64,000 nt of DNA from Ceratobasidium sp. AG-K (lineage: Eukaryota > Basidiomycota > Agaricomycetes > Cantharellales > Ceratobasidiaceae). The stretch is taken from positions 6,944,001-7,008,000 of the forward strand of contig JAWNGF010000001.1 of NCBI GenBank assembly GCA_037039685.1, written 5' to 3'. Position 1 is the stretch's first letter. The number at the start of each line of letters is the position of its first letter. The notes under the pieces are model-generated. The model did not search any database. It was not told where the DNA came from and was given only the letters and a program-made list of their open reading frames with translations. This document shows positions 24,528 to 36,642 of the stretch, one piece after another. Both the position numbers and the translations under genes were made by a program.

Positions 24528-25919
<1,392 letters not shown>

Positions 25920-26082
25920 GATGGCGCACCACGAGCTGGCAGATTGGTCCAGTTGCCAATTATGCACGGCGCTTATGAAGCAAGTCTCACTCATCCCCGC
26001 TTACATCCTTGCTTACAGCGCACCACGACTTGGACCCGGCCACATCTGCCTGCTTGCTCACTCGGACACAACCTGTACCACC

Positions 26083-27186
26083 ATGGCTGAAGCCGAAGCT
26101 CCCACTGTCCCATTCTTCAAGAAGAAGGCCCGTGCTCGTCCAGCAACCGCTCGACAACGCTCAGCATCGCCCTCAGGTGAGGCGGCCTCCACAACAACCG
26201 CCGGTCCATCCAAATCTCAAGTGGTGCTACCCAAGAAGCGACAGATTGTCAATCCGCTCATACAGGGCACAAAACGCGTACGGACGGATAACGAAGACGG
26301 TCCTGACGTACAATGGCGAGCTGGACATGGGATTACTCGTGAAGAGGCAGAGATCGAGCTCGAGGCCATGGACGGAGAAGAGGCTGCCGAAGTGCTGAGA
26401 AAGGCCGCGAGAGATGCTGAGAGGGAAGAATTACCAGACGACGGGCAATATCGAGGTCAGGCGTCGTACAAGAATCATATCAAGAAACGCGAGGGAGGCG
26501 AGCCACCCAAAGCCATGCGTATCGGCCCTCAACGTGGCTCTAATACTATCAAGACCGTCACCCTTATTGACTATCAGCCTGATGTATGCAAGGACTATAA
26601 AGGTTAGCAAAGCCTTGAAGGAGTCTAGAGTAGAAGCTAACGGATTCATAACAGAGACCGGATACTGCGGTTTCGGTGATACTTGTAAATTCTTGCACGA
26701 TCGAGGAACCTGTAAGTCACTTAAAATACTGATTGGCGAACCATTGGCTAACTATTTTATCCAGACATGCAAGGTTGGCAGCTCGACAAGCTCGCCGAGA
26801 ACCCACAACAGCAAGCTGGTGGTGACTCAGATTCAGACTCGGACGAAGACGTTCCTTTCGCATGTTTTATTTGCAAGAAGGAGTACACCGACCCGTAAGT
26901 GGACTGTCCAATGTCCTAATTCTTGTGCTAATCGATCTTATTCAGCATTGTGACGCGTTGTGGACACTACTTTTGTAGTGCATGTGCTATCAAGCGCTTT
27001 GCCAAGACGCCCAAATGCATGGCCTGTGGAGCTCCTACGGCTGGTATCTTCAATCGTGCAGACAAGGTCATCAAAAAGCTCAAGGACAAACGCGCTGCAA
27101 AGGAGGCAGCGAATGACGAGAGCGGCGAGGAAGGCGAGGGTGCTAAAATTACTATTGGATCTGACGATGGAGCCGACAGCGACTAG
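26083..27186 (+). CDS. CWC24: Pre-mRNA-splicing factor CWC24 (RNF113 family)
   Basis: Spliceosome factor that binds the 5' splice region before the first step. A disordered basic N-terminus (FFKKKARARPATARQRS) is followed by the conserved linker AMRIGPQRGSNTIKTVTLID. The CCCH zinc finger is [20 protein letters not shown] (C-x8-C-x5-C-x3-H), split by an intron near 26602-26654. GWQLDKLAENP follows the next intron. The RING finger reads CFICKKEYTDPIVTRCGHYFC, then SACAIKRFAKTPKCMACGA (C3HC4), split at 26896-26945. The tail is acidic (ESGEEGEG...GADSD). All zinc ligands are present. The start is the ATG in accaccATGG, a strong context. Confidence 0.94.
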
Positions 27187-27426
27187 ACTCGCGGGACACT
27201 TTGTATTTTTTACTTGACGCATCTGCTACAATGTCATGATATAGATTGACACGAGATTGGTACAAACAACGCGTAAATTGTGACCGTAGCACAAGTTTTG
27301 AGACAGCCTTCGATAAAAAGTTTAATGGTGTTTGCATGTGAGATGTGCGAGATCTACTGAGGGGGCTGGAAGCTAAGAGCATGGATTGATATTAATAAGT
27401 GTCGCAGTTCGAAAGTATTGTGAAAC

Positions 27427-28157
27427 CTACCCAGGTGGCGGGCCGCTGAAGCCTGGAGGCGGGAAAGGCATACCAGGGGGGAAGCCCGGTGGAGCCATTC
27501 TGTGCAAGCTAGTTAGATATGACCCGTATTGCTAATGGTCAGTTGACGCACCCTCGTCCGAACCCAGGCATACCGGGTGGCATGCCTGGAGGAGCACCAA
27601 ATGGCATGGGTCGTCCAGACATAGCTGGAGGGGGCATACCACCTATTATGCATGTTAGGGCATGAAGGGAATCACTGTAATGCAACTTACCAGGTGGCAT
27701 CATTCCCATGCCACGACCGGCAGGCATACCTCGCCCTGGACCAGGAGGAAGCTAACAAACCACATCAATAAAACGTTGACCACAAACAGAACTGTCTACT
27801 GACTGTGCTCTTGTTCTTGTCGTCATCTCCAGCAGGTGGTGGTCCCTCGACGCTGATGCTAACGACCGTCTCTCCTCGCAAAATAATCAATCCCAGCGTA
27901 CGCTTCAACTCTTGCTCGACCGCGCTCTCGCCCTTCTTCTTTGACTTGACTTTGCGGAACTCTTCACAATCGACGAGAACCAAGTTCATATGCTTGTCAA
28001 ACGCAAGCATTTGACCAGTGAGCGCGCGCCCGTCGTTGAGCGTGACTTTGAGCCTCCAGTTGATGAGACCGAGCATCTTGCCGCCTTTGCTTTTGCCTGG
28101 AGCCTGTATACCACATGGTCAGCGACCAATAATTAGTTGAGCGCATCCACCTACCAT
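27427..28157 (-). CDS. SMB1: Small nuclear ribonucleoprotein SmB
   Basis: Core Sm-ring subunit of U1, U2, U4 and U5 snRNPs. The coding part of exon 1 is only the start codon (28155-28157); a 51-base intron follows and exon 2 opens APGKSKGGKMLGLINWRLKV. Sm1 motif: LKVTLNDGRALTGQMLAFD...NLVL; Sm2: LGLIILRGETVVSISVEGPP. The tail is Gly/Pro/Met-rich (RGMPAGRGMGMMPP; GMPPPAMSGRPMPFGAPPGM; ending GFSGPPPG), split over three more exons, as in animal SmB/B'. An RG pattern for arginine methylation is visible. The stop is at 27427-27429. No frame damage. Confidence 0.94.
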
Positions 28158-29204
28158 TTTGTTTGACCTAACGCTGATATGAGATCAGCCTGTACTTCAA
28201 AAATTGGGTTTGGGGTTGGTGGACGACGCCGCGAGGTGCGCTTGAGGAATCAACGGCGCCTAGTTCAGGTGTTTGGATGACTAAGCTATGTGTGGTCGAA
28301 ATGAGACTTCATTTCGCGCCCGACAACTTTTGCACGCGATTCTTTGCTATCTTTACGTGATTAGCTCCCTACTTTGTGGCATCCCCAGAGATTTGTCCCG
28401 TACCCTGTTTGGAGATCATTTCCTCGATTTCTCGATACGACAGCACGCCTGGCGGCGCAGAGCAACGGTCGATTCAAGCACATGCATATGGCACATTCGT
28501 CGACGCACGTAATGGTAGCCCAAGCTTTGCGTCAATCTCAAAGTGATCCCTCAACAATGGGATTGCTTTGAGCCATGTACATAGACGGTCAAGACATTTT
28601 TGGTAACTCTGCCAGTGATTCGCTTCCTTTAAGCCTGGTCGTACCTGAGGCAATACACCGCACGAGAAGTTGCCATTTAATTACTGCAACATGGCGGTGA
28701 CAACTTTGGTTGACCTTGCGCACGCATTTGTGCAGGCTCAGGTGTGTAGTTTGAAACCGAATAAAATATCCTGGACATGTTGACACCCCACACATTCGAG
28801 TTATCACGGCATTTCGTGAAGGTAGAGCCCTTCGGCCTACAAGTAGCTATCGTAGCTCACGGTTCGCGCAGCGCACTAAGCAAGAGCTGGGCGTCCTGGG
28901 CGTCCTGGGTGTCCTCCGTATTACGGATGCACCAAAAAGGTGAGGAGCCGGGTGGACGTTATATCGATAAGATTTCCCATCGAGCTCCACTCTATTGAGT
29001 CGGACCATACTTGTCAAACCGGCCTCGGTATATCTCGCCTCTTCCACGCCTTTTTTCACGCGCAATGTAACCAAGCTGGGGTAAGCGGGGGAGGCCGTGA
29101 CTTCAAACGCCATAAAAGGCAGCTGAACCCTATAAACCGCCCGAATAAGAGCGCCTGCAATTCTTGATATCACGACACACCCCTTCGCTCCCTCGTTCAC
29201 CACG
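28158..29204. other. Intergenic, divergent SmB / lipase, 1.05 kb
   Basis: Only short unrelated open frames (60-118 codons) on both strands. A small tandem duplication, 'gggcgtcctgggcgtcctgg', is visible at 28888-28907. Presumed promoters for both neighbours. Confidence 0.4.
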
Positions 29205-31793
29205 ATGGACAGGTCCTTTCAGTCACGAAGCCCACCGTTATCCCCCCTCTCGACAAGTACGAGTCGTTATTCCGACGCTGCGGATACGACTGAAGATGTG
29301 CATGCCAAGTTGCGCGAGTTGCATAGCGATGAGCTGGTGCAGATATCTCCCCCGACGATAATTGGCACATTTTACAGCTGGATAAAAGGCTATGTGAAGT
29401 TTTTGTGGATGATCTGGGGGCACGTCCTCACTCTTGGTCGTGAGTAACAGCCATTTTGGGACAGCGATCAGAACTCATTTTGTTTGGGTGGCGCGCGGGC
29501 AGTAGACGAGTGCACAGAGTCGTTTGAATGGACACTCATATTCGCGATAATGACAACCGCACTACTCTTTCCGATGCTATTCGTCTGCATGCTACTTTCA
29601 CTACCTTTTGTCCAGCCTATCGCCTTTCGGTTGTATGCATATGGTACGTCCACCTCCTACTCTCCCTTCATTTTGACCCCTGAAATTGGAGACAGCGGTG
29701 ACGACACCCATGTACGAGGCCTGGTGGAATGGAGATCAACGCGCACTCGAAGCCTCGCGCGCCGCCCTTTCCAAGTCGGTCGAAGCGCGCCAGTCACGAT
29801 TCGGTCCAGGGAACAATAACCGGAACTTTGACCTCGATATCGCCCGAATCCTGTAAGTCCCGCTCCCTTGTTTGGACAGCGTATTGTTGGAAGACACGCT
29901 GGAGTGGCGGTTGATGATGATGACGGAGATCCGTTGATCATCGGTTGTCGAGCTCTTTTTATACTACGACCGTGTTGGACTCACCCCTCGTTCTTCAGAC
30001 TCCAATTCTCTGGCCTCGTCTATGAACATGATTCGTCGGCCATCCGTCGTGCTCTCTCGATCGTCAAGGCCAGCGGCCCTTCTGATATTTTCGGGGCCTT
30101 GAAGAACCATGGTCGTGTTGGTCTCGATAAATTTATTGGCAAAAACCCAGCGGCGTTGGCTCGGGCAGCGCTTACAGGTGAAGACCTTTTTGTGGAGCGA
30201 GATGATTATCCCTCGCCCGGTTCGGGTGTTCATCTCGAGCCTGAACCTGGTTCCACTAGGCCCGCGCCGGGAGGAAACACCAACGCGCACATTAACCCCG
30301 GTCCAGGCGATAGCACCATCCGAGCACACCTCTCCTCGTCTGGAATCGAGTACGAACCCGTCTCGGAGCTCAACGGCGTTGGGTCGGCATACGCAGCGCT
30401 ATTCTGGCATCCGCGCGAGCCTTGGGTCGTAGTCGCGTTCAAGGGGACCAGTCCGACGGAATTCGACGAGTGGGTGACGGACTTGACGTTTACACGGGAG
30501 GATATTGGGCATTGGATTCCAGGGTTTGGAAAGGTGCACTCGGGGTTCAAGGCGCGCATGTTTCCGGAGGAGGCACGTGCGCCGAGGTCGATGAAGGAGC
30601 ACTTCAAGCGTCATGTGAGGCAGGTTGGAAGTTGGTGGAGAGGGAAGGATCCCAAAGAGAAGGATATGCCTGTACGGACGCCATATGGTAAGTCACTTGT
30701 GATTCGAGTCGTACTTGTCTGACGACGTGGCAGATTCAATTCGCGAGGGAATCCAAATCGTCGCCGATCATTTGACGAGGAATACCGGGATCCACTCGAT
30801 CAACGTCTACTTTACCGGTCACTCTTTGGGATGCGCAATGGCTTCGTTGGCATACGCTCGCGCGGTCGCCAAACAGAACACAGATTTCAAGTCGAATGTG
30901 CGCATTCGGGACGCCTATCTATTTGCAGCACCTGTTATTGGCGACGTCAAGACTCGGGATGCGTTCAACACAATGATGGGCACCGGGCTACCTCGTTCCA
31001 TGTGGAGGGTCACAAACGTAGGTCTAGACTGACGATAATTACAAGCGACTAACGGTAATTATAGGGGCCGGATATCGTTGCGGGGTTGTTGCCCGAGATG
31101 GGCGACCGGGTTCCATTGAGGGTGCACGAAGAGAGCCCCCTCGCGTTTGCGCATCTTGGTAAGTACATATTCATTGTCCTCGAGTATTTATGTCATTCGT
31201 ACATACAGGTTTGGAAATCAAAATGCACCCGACCGGACCCCAAGGTCGGGGCACAGCATCGGTCGACGCGGTGGTCGCCCCTCACCGACCAACACACGAA
31301 CCTGTGCGCATTGTGCAAGCCGAAAACTTCGGACCAGTCAACGAAGCAGCAGGACGATTAACCAGCGACCGTGATTCAGGAGTGTTTTCAGATTCAGCGA
31401 GCGAACGGTCGAGTGTTTCAGGTCGCGTTAGACTCGCCGATGCGGGGCAGTGGAAGCTGGCGGCTGTGAAGAAGGTACCGGTGGTTGGGAATGTGCTCTG
31501 GCTGGTAGTGAGCCATGTCATCTGTAAGTTTTGTATTGCGCTTGTTGGAAGTGATGAGCATTGACGGGCATTTTTCCGTGCCGGGCAGCATGCTATTGGG
31601 TGAGTGTCGTGAGGCCTGGGCTCCCTATTGTGCCACACGATGTCGATGTCATCGGGATCAGCCGTGGCTGGAACGGAGTAATGGATAGCGACTGGGTTTG
31701 ATTTGATGGTGATGAGGGTTCTAACGTTGCGATTGTTTACAGGACCAGCTCCTCTACGTCGAACCGGGCGAATGCAAATGGGTGCTGAACTAG
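29205..31793 (+). CDS. Membrane-anchored class-3 (triacylglycerol) lipase
   Basis: Serine hydrolase with an N-terminal membrane part. Exon 1 gives a Ser-rich cytosolic tail and GTFYSWIKGYVKFLWMIWGH (first hydrophobic segment). Exon 2 gives IFAIMTTALLFPMLFVCMLL plus a further hydrophobic stretch. The lipase core begins LQFSGLVYEHDSSAIRRAL, then VVVAFKGTSPTEFDEWVTDL, the nucleophile elbow VYFTGHSLGCAMASLAYA (30800-30850), LFAAPVIGDVKTRDAF, and GPDIVAGLLPE with the likely catalytic Asp. The His is probably in FAHLG/KMHPTG. A disordered Ser-rich loop precedes the end. Near the 3' end an 11-base exon (31589-31599) joins SHVIS-CYW to DQLLYVEPGECKWVLN. Substrate not determinable; intracellular lipid-droplet, vacuolar or ER lipases of this family are the closest types. 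Confidence 0.84.
31589..31599 (+). other. 11-base microexon of the class-3 lipase
   Basis: The sequence between ...gggcag and gtgagtg is 11 bases. With phase from the previous exon (ending T at 31523) it reads S-C-Y-W and then joins the last exon at 31743 in frame to the stop at 31791-31793. Confidence 0.6.
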
Positions 31794-32084
31794 GGTGGTG
31801 GTGAGAGTTGGAGTTTCTTGGAACATAGACTGTTTTGGTATGTGAGAATGGAATGGAACTGTGCGTATTCGAGGGTATGTCCGTACACGGTATGGGCCGA
31901 GTGAACAAGCAGACCGGAAAGAAGCGCGGGCTTGAGCGTATCGGCGTTGAGGTGGGGTAGGCTTATCGCCGAAGCCGGGATCGGAGGTAGGGTCATTAGG
32001 CTAGAGCGAATTTGCAACGTCACTTGCGATAGGAGCGCGACGCCTTCATAAAGAGAGCGCATCAAGCCTCGAGAGCATCAAGCC

Positions 32085-33103
32085 ATGTCCCGCCCCCTTT
32101 CTCTTAAGCGCCACCGCCCTGCCACCGACGATCTCACTCGTCAACGCGCAGTCCGCGCTCAAAAGCCCCAGCAGCTGCATACACCGCCGCTTACCCCCGA
32201 ACGCCCCACTGTCGTGCGGGTGACTATGCCCCGTCAGCTCGCCACGCCGGAACTGGCGCCGGTCAGCTCAGAGGCGCTCGTGTCCATCGACCCGGCACTT
32301 GCGAATATCCCGGTCGGCTTTATCCGTCAGCGAGTGCTCGCCATGTCCAAAGAGTAAGTCGTCTGTCGCATCCAATACGTGTGCTCATTCCCTGCAGCAT
32401 CTGGGACGGCCTGACGTCGTGCACACCTAAAACAACGCTCACAAGTCCCCTGCCTCGCACTATGGAGGTTGTCGCACGCAACCCCGACATTGATGCGTCG
32501 ATGCTGCCTACCCACTACCTACTCGTATACAACCACCGTACACCCAACCAACGGGGTAGACTCTATCCCGCCAACTCGCTTGTGCTCGCGACTCAGTGTG
32601 CATCTCTCCCGAGGTTCGGACCCACAACACGCGAGCTACGAGACGACAACACATTCGAGGTCCCCATTGTCGCATTCTCCATTCCCTGTCCGGCCTTCTT
32701 CCACCCCCTGTACTTGTACCTCAACACACAAAACGTCAATAACCTGCTTGCGTCGCTCATTCCACTGCCCACCCCAGCCCTCGACAAGATCAAGTTTAGT
32801 GGGACCGAGGGAAACCAAGGAGTGACCGAACGACTTGCCGAGTCGCTCTCGGACTGGCTCTCGATCCGCGCGCTGCTCAGCACGCTCAAGCTCTGCCACG
32901 GCGTATGGTCCAATGCGTGCGCACTGCAGGTCAACGACGACCGATTATGGCGGGTCATTTCCTATGCCTGGAACATTGTCATCATGGCCGTCGAGCGCTC
33001 GTCGGGTCGACCGGCTCCTCCTGTCGAGTCGATTGCCGACGATGCAGACGCCGACGCCGTAGACCGCGAACTGGGCGACGCCCCGCCGCCATACGATGCG
33101 TAG
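32085..33103 (+). CDS. Clp1-like protein (basidiomycete sexual-development regulator)
   Basis: About 325 residues in two exons (32085-32353, 32398-33103) joined as SKD-IWDGLTSCTP. The N-terminus is Pro/Arg-rich (PQQLHTPPLTPERP). The body holds VSIDPALANIPVGFIRQRVL, a region rich in loops, and AFFHPLYLYLNTQNVNNLLA followed by LIPLP, which I associate with the Clp1 family (clampless1 of Coprinopsis, Clp1 of Ustilago), needed for clamp formation and dikaryon growth. There is no known enzymatic domain. The C-terminus is acidic (DDADADAVDRELG). The family call is from pattern memory; a basidiomycete-specific protein of unknown role is the alternative. The start is the first ATG and follows the lipase stop by 291 bp. 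Confidence 0.6.
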
Positions 33104-33874
33104 ACCGCCTCGTTTCCGTCCGTCTTTTTGGGATCTGGCATTACTGTACGCACTGTGTTTGAGTATAAGTTTTATTTGCTATGTATCAGTAGTATGCATC
33201 ACTACTTTTGTCTCATTACTACTTGAACTTGGAATAAAGTTATATAATTCTTCCAACGCCATTTGCGAACAAAAGGAGCCTGCATTTGGGCGTGCATGCG
33301 CATCAGGGCGGGGCTTGCCCACAAACGGCGAGCCGGATCCCTCTAACCGGCGCAGCGCCCTGGAGCCCAAGGTGCGCACAACAAAGCGCACCAAATGCGG
33401 TGGTATACTCATTTCTCATTTCAAATCATAGGATCTACCATTTAGGCGCCTGAACTCTAGTTGACTGGGTTTTCAACTCCAGCTCAGAGCTCGAGCAAAT
33501 TTTGTGAGTGGATCTCCGTACCTGCATACGTATACGTGACCGCTGCCACGCGTTAAATTTATCTCCCCCCTATGCGTCATATCAATTTAGATTTGATTCC
33601 CGCGACGAGTGATCGGCTATTGTCATCGGCTAAAGGTATGTTTTGGGGTCACAGCTTGTAGTAAATTTACTCAATCTGGCGTTTGTAGTCAGTGTCGAGC
33701 TCTCATCTTGCGCCTTGGATTATACTCGGACGTGCACAACAAGACCCGCCACCAGGCACGCCTCTACGTCGAGCAGAAATTTATCGACTCGGGCTCACAC
33801 GCGCTGGGGGCGCCGCCGGCACATTTAGACTCTCATTTCGATCAATTGCAAGGTCTTTGACTACGCACACCATC
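33104..33874. other. Intergenic, upstream of TRM1, 0.77 kb
   Basis: No supported gene. An open stretch running into TRM1 from 33692 lacks family-like sequence and is taken as leader. Confidence 0.4.
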
Positions 33875-36529
33875 ATGAGCGCACCCGCCACAACCGACTC
33901 GCCGGCCTGCCCACCCGGTTTCAAAATTCACACGGAAAACAGCGCCAAGATCCTTTTGCCCGACGAAGCGACTGCGTTTCTGAACCCCATTCAAGAATTC
34001 AATCGAGATTTGAGCGTTGCGTGTATTACGACGTGGTCCAAACGATGGGATGCGGTTAGACGGGAACGGTGGGAGCAGGGGGGCGCAAAGCGCGAGCGAG
34101 GGAAGAAGAAGCGCAAGGGTGAGTTCTAGCTGTGTGATTGCCTAGGAGACTAAGTGTATGGGGCAGGTGTCAATGAAGACAAGCCAGAGGTACCTGTGCT
34201 CGAAGGCATGGAAACTGATTCTACCGCGCCTGGTCCCTCGGAAGATGCAAGCAAGACAGTGGGTGGCACCAATGGCAATGCTCAGGAGAAACAAAAAGAG
34301 GCTAGTCGAGTCGTTTATCGTATTTCGTTGATATTCATTAATTAACCCGCGTGCATCTACTCTTACCTGACTCCGTATCGCACCGGAACTGATCCATGCG
34401 CACGTTGTTCATTCGACCACTCGACGCACAATTTGACCTGACACGCTCTCGACGCACTAAACGTCGCCGCCGACCCCGAGAGCAGTACATTCCTCACAAA
34501 TTTACAATCCTCGAAGCGCTGTCTGCAACTGGACTCCGTGCGATTCGGTATGCACATGAGATCCCACTCGTCAAGTACGTCCCCTATCCCTGTGCTTCCA
34601 TTCTATTCGTTTTGTCCTACCCCCCTTCCTTCTCCGGCGCCGGGACAAACTGGAATGCAAACTGGAATGCACAATTTTACGTCTGAGCAATAATCGCTAT
34701 GCGCCCGGATGTGTTGCGCATTTTATCTCATTTCCTTATTGTTCTCCATATCTTACGTACACATGACAGGTACGTGATCGCCAATGATATATCGCCCGCG
34801 GCGACGGAAGCGATGCGCCGGAATATCGAGCTCAACGGGCTGGGCCCATCCACGTCCCCCTCGACCGAGGACGATTCGACCGGACCGGTCAAGGGTGGTA
34901 GGAGGCCCGATTTGGGTAAAGTACGCGTGAGCGAAATGGATGCCATGTGAGTCTAGGCGAGGTTAAACGGGATCAAATGATGCAAGCATTTCCCTATGCA
35001 TAGAGCGCTGTTGTACCATCATCGTGCTGACCAGCACCGGGTTGAAGTGGTTGATCTTGACCCGTATGGAACCGCGGCACCGTTTATTGATGGCGCGGTG
35101 CAGGCTGTTTCAGAGGGGGGTGAGTGCGTCCAGTCGGATGATTGCTGTGGGCTTATGGTTCTGGCAGGACTACTGTGTGTGACTTGTACGGACATGGCCG
35201 TGCTCGCCAGTAACAATTATCCGGAGAAATGGTGAGCCAGAGACTGCGTACCCCCAAAACTTAATTATCCTTCCGCTCACCCGAGCTTAGCTATGCAAAC
35301 TATGGGGGTATACCGGTGAAAGCCGAATACAGTCATGAAGTCGTAAGAACTTTGCATATACTCCCGCTCGTATCCGGTTGACCGGGTTTGAAGGCACTTC
35401 GGCTAGTGTTGCATACACTCTCGACATCTGCGGCGCGGTATGGCCGGTACATCAAGCCCCTCGTCTCCCTCTCGATCGATTTCTATGTACGGGTATTTGT
35501 GCAAGTACGGAGTGCCCCCATCGAAGTCAAGAAAGTATTCAGGTACGATCCGAGCGAACCCGTCAATCGATGATCTAGACTGACCCAGCCGAATCCAGCC
35601 AGACTGCGACCTACTACGTATGCGCTGGGTGCCAATCTTCCCACGAGCAGACGATTGGGCGGATAGTCGAAAAGGTCAGCGAGGGGAACGGAAATGTGAA
35701 TCTCACGTACAAGGCGCAGTCGGGTCCGCCGGTTGGGCAGGAATGCGATGAGTGTGGGTTTAGGTTCCATGTGAGTTGCTGTCTGGAGTGACTGCGTCGA
35801 GGTGCCGACTAGGCACTCAGCTCGCAGGACCGATGTGGAGTGGACCGATACACGACAAGACATTTGTATCGGAGGTATTGCGGCACATCGAGGAGGATCC
35901 GTCAAAGTATGGCACGTCGCCACGGATGAAGGGCATGTTGACCGTAGCCAGCGAGGTACGCATACACTCATTGATCAAACGCCGCGGATAGTTTACGCGA
36001 ACACAGGAACTCGATGTACCATTTTACTTTACCCCTTCAAGGCTTTCCAGCTTCTTCCACTGCAACTCTCCGCCCTTGGATGCAGTTGCGTGAGTTTTGG
36101 TCAACGGAAAGAGAACACCCAACTTAACGTCTACAGCTCTGCTCTCTTGCACAAGGGATTCGAGGTCTCTCGATCACATGCGTGTGCGGGGTCTATCAAG
36201 ACCACTGCGACTCGTGCGCAAGTCTATGACATTGTTCGCTCTTGGATCAAACTCAACCCTGTAAAAATGGGGAACGTCAAGGATGGATCTCCTGCCAAAA
36301 CACTGCTTTCAAAAGAGCCAACGTAGGTCACATCTCCATAAGACCAATATCTTACTGAGTGCGCGTCCCTGCCAGTGAGGAAGCTGACTTTTCAAGGCAC
36401 CCGCAAGCCCTTTCCCGAGCATCCCAGGTCAAACTTGTACGTTATCAACAAAATCCTGCCCCAAATTGGGGTCCGGGCTCGCGCCCCAGCGCAAACAAGC
36501 GCAAGCGCGACGAAGTGGTGGATAGTTGA
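33875..36529 (+). CDS. TRM1: tRNA (guanine(26)-N(2))-dimethyltransferase
   Basis: Dimethylates G26 of tRNAs using S-adenosylmethionine, in nucleus and mitochondria. N-terminal exon: [37 protein letters not shown] (family opening). The SAM fold follows: [40 protein letters not shown], then [20 protein letters not shown] holding the DP(F/Y)G catalytic motif. Next, [19 protein letters not shown] and [16 protein letters not shown], then [20 protein letters not shown] zinc-binding region has [11 protein letters not shown] and CDECGFRFH leading to [13 protein letters not shown]-terminal exons have [20 protein letters not shown] and a basic end, [11 protein letters not shown]. More than ten exons. 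The join between the acidic linker (34154-34345) and the exon near 34396 is not resolved and may hide another 1-base error. Confidence 0.9.
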
Positions 36530-36642
36530 AACATCGATACCTGTTGAATTGCGCACAGTACATACATCCAATGCAACGAAACAGCGACCGCTCGCCCAAT
36601 ATACAACCGAGATGTTCGAAAAAGTGTCCAGTGAGCAAAAAA

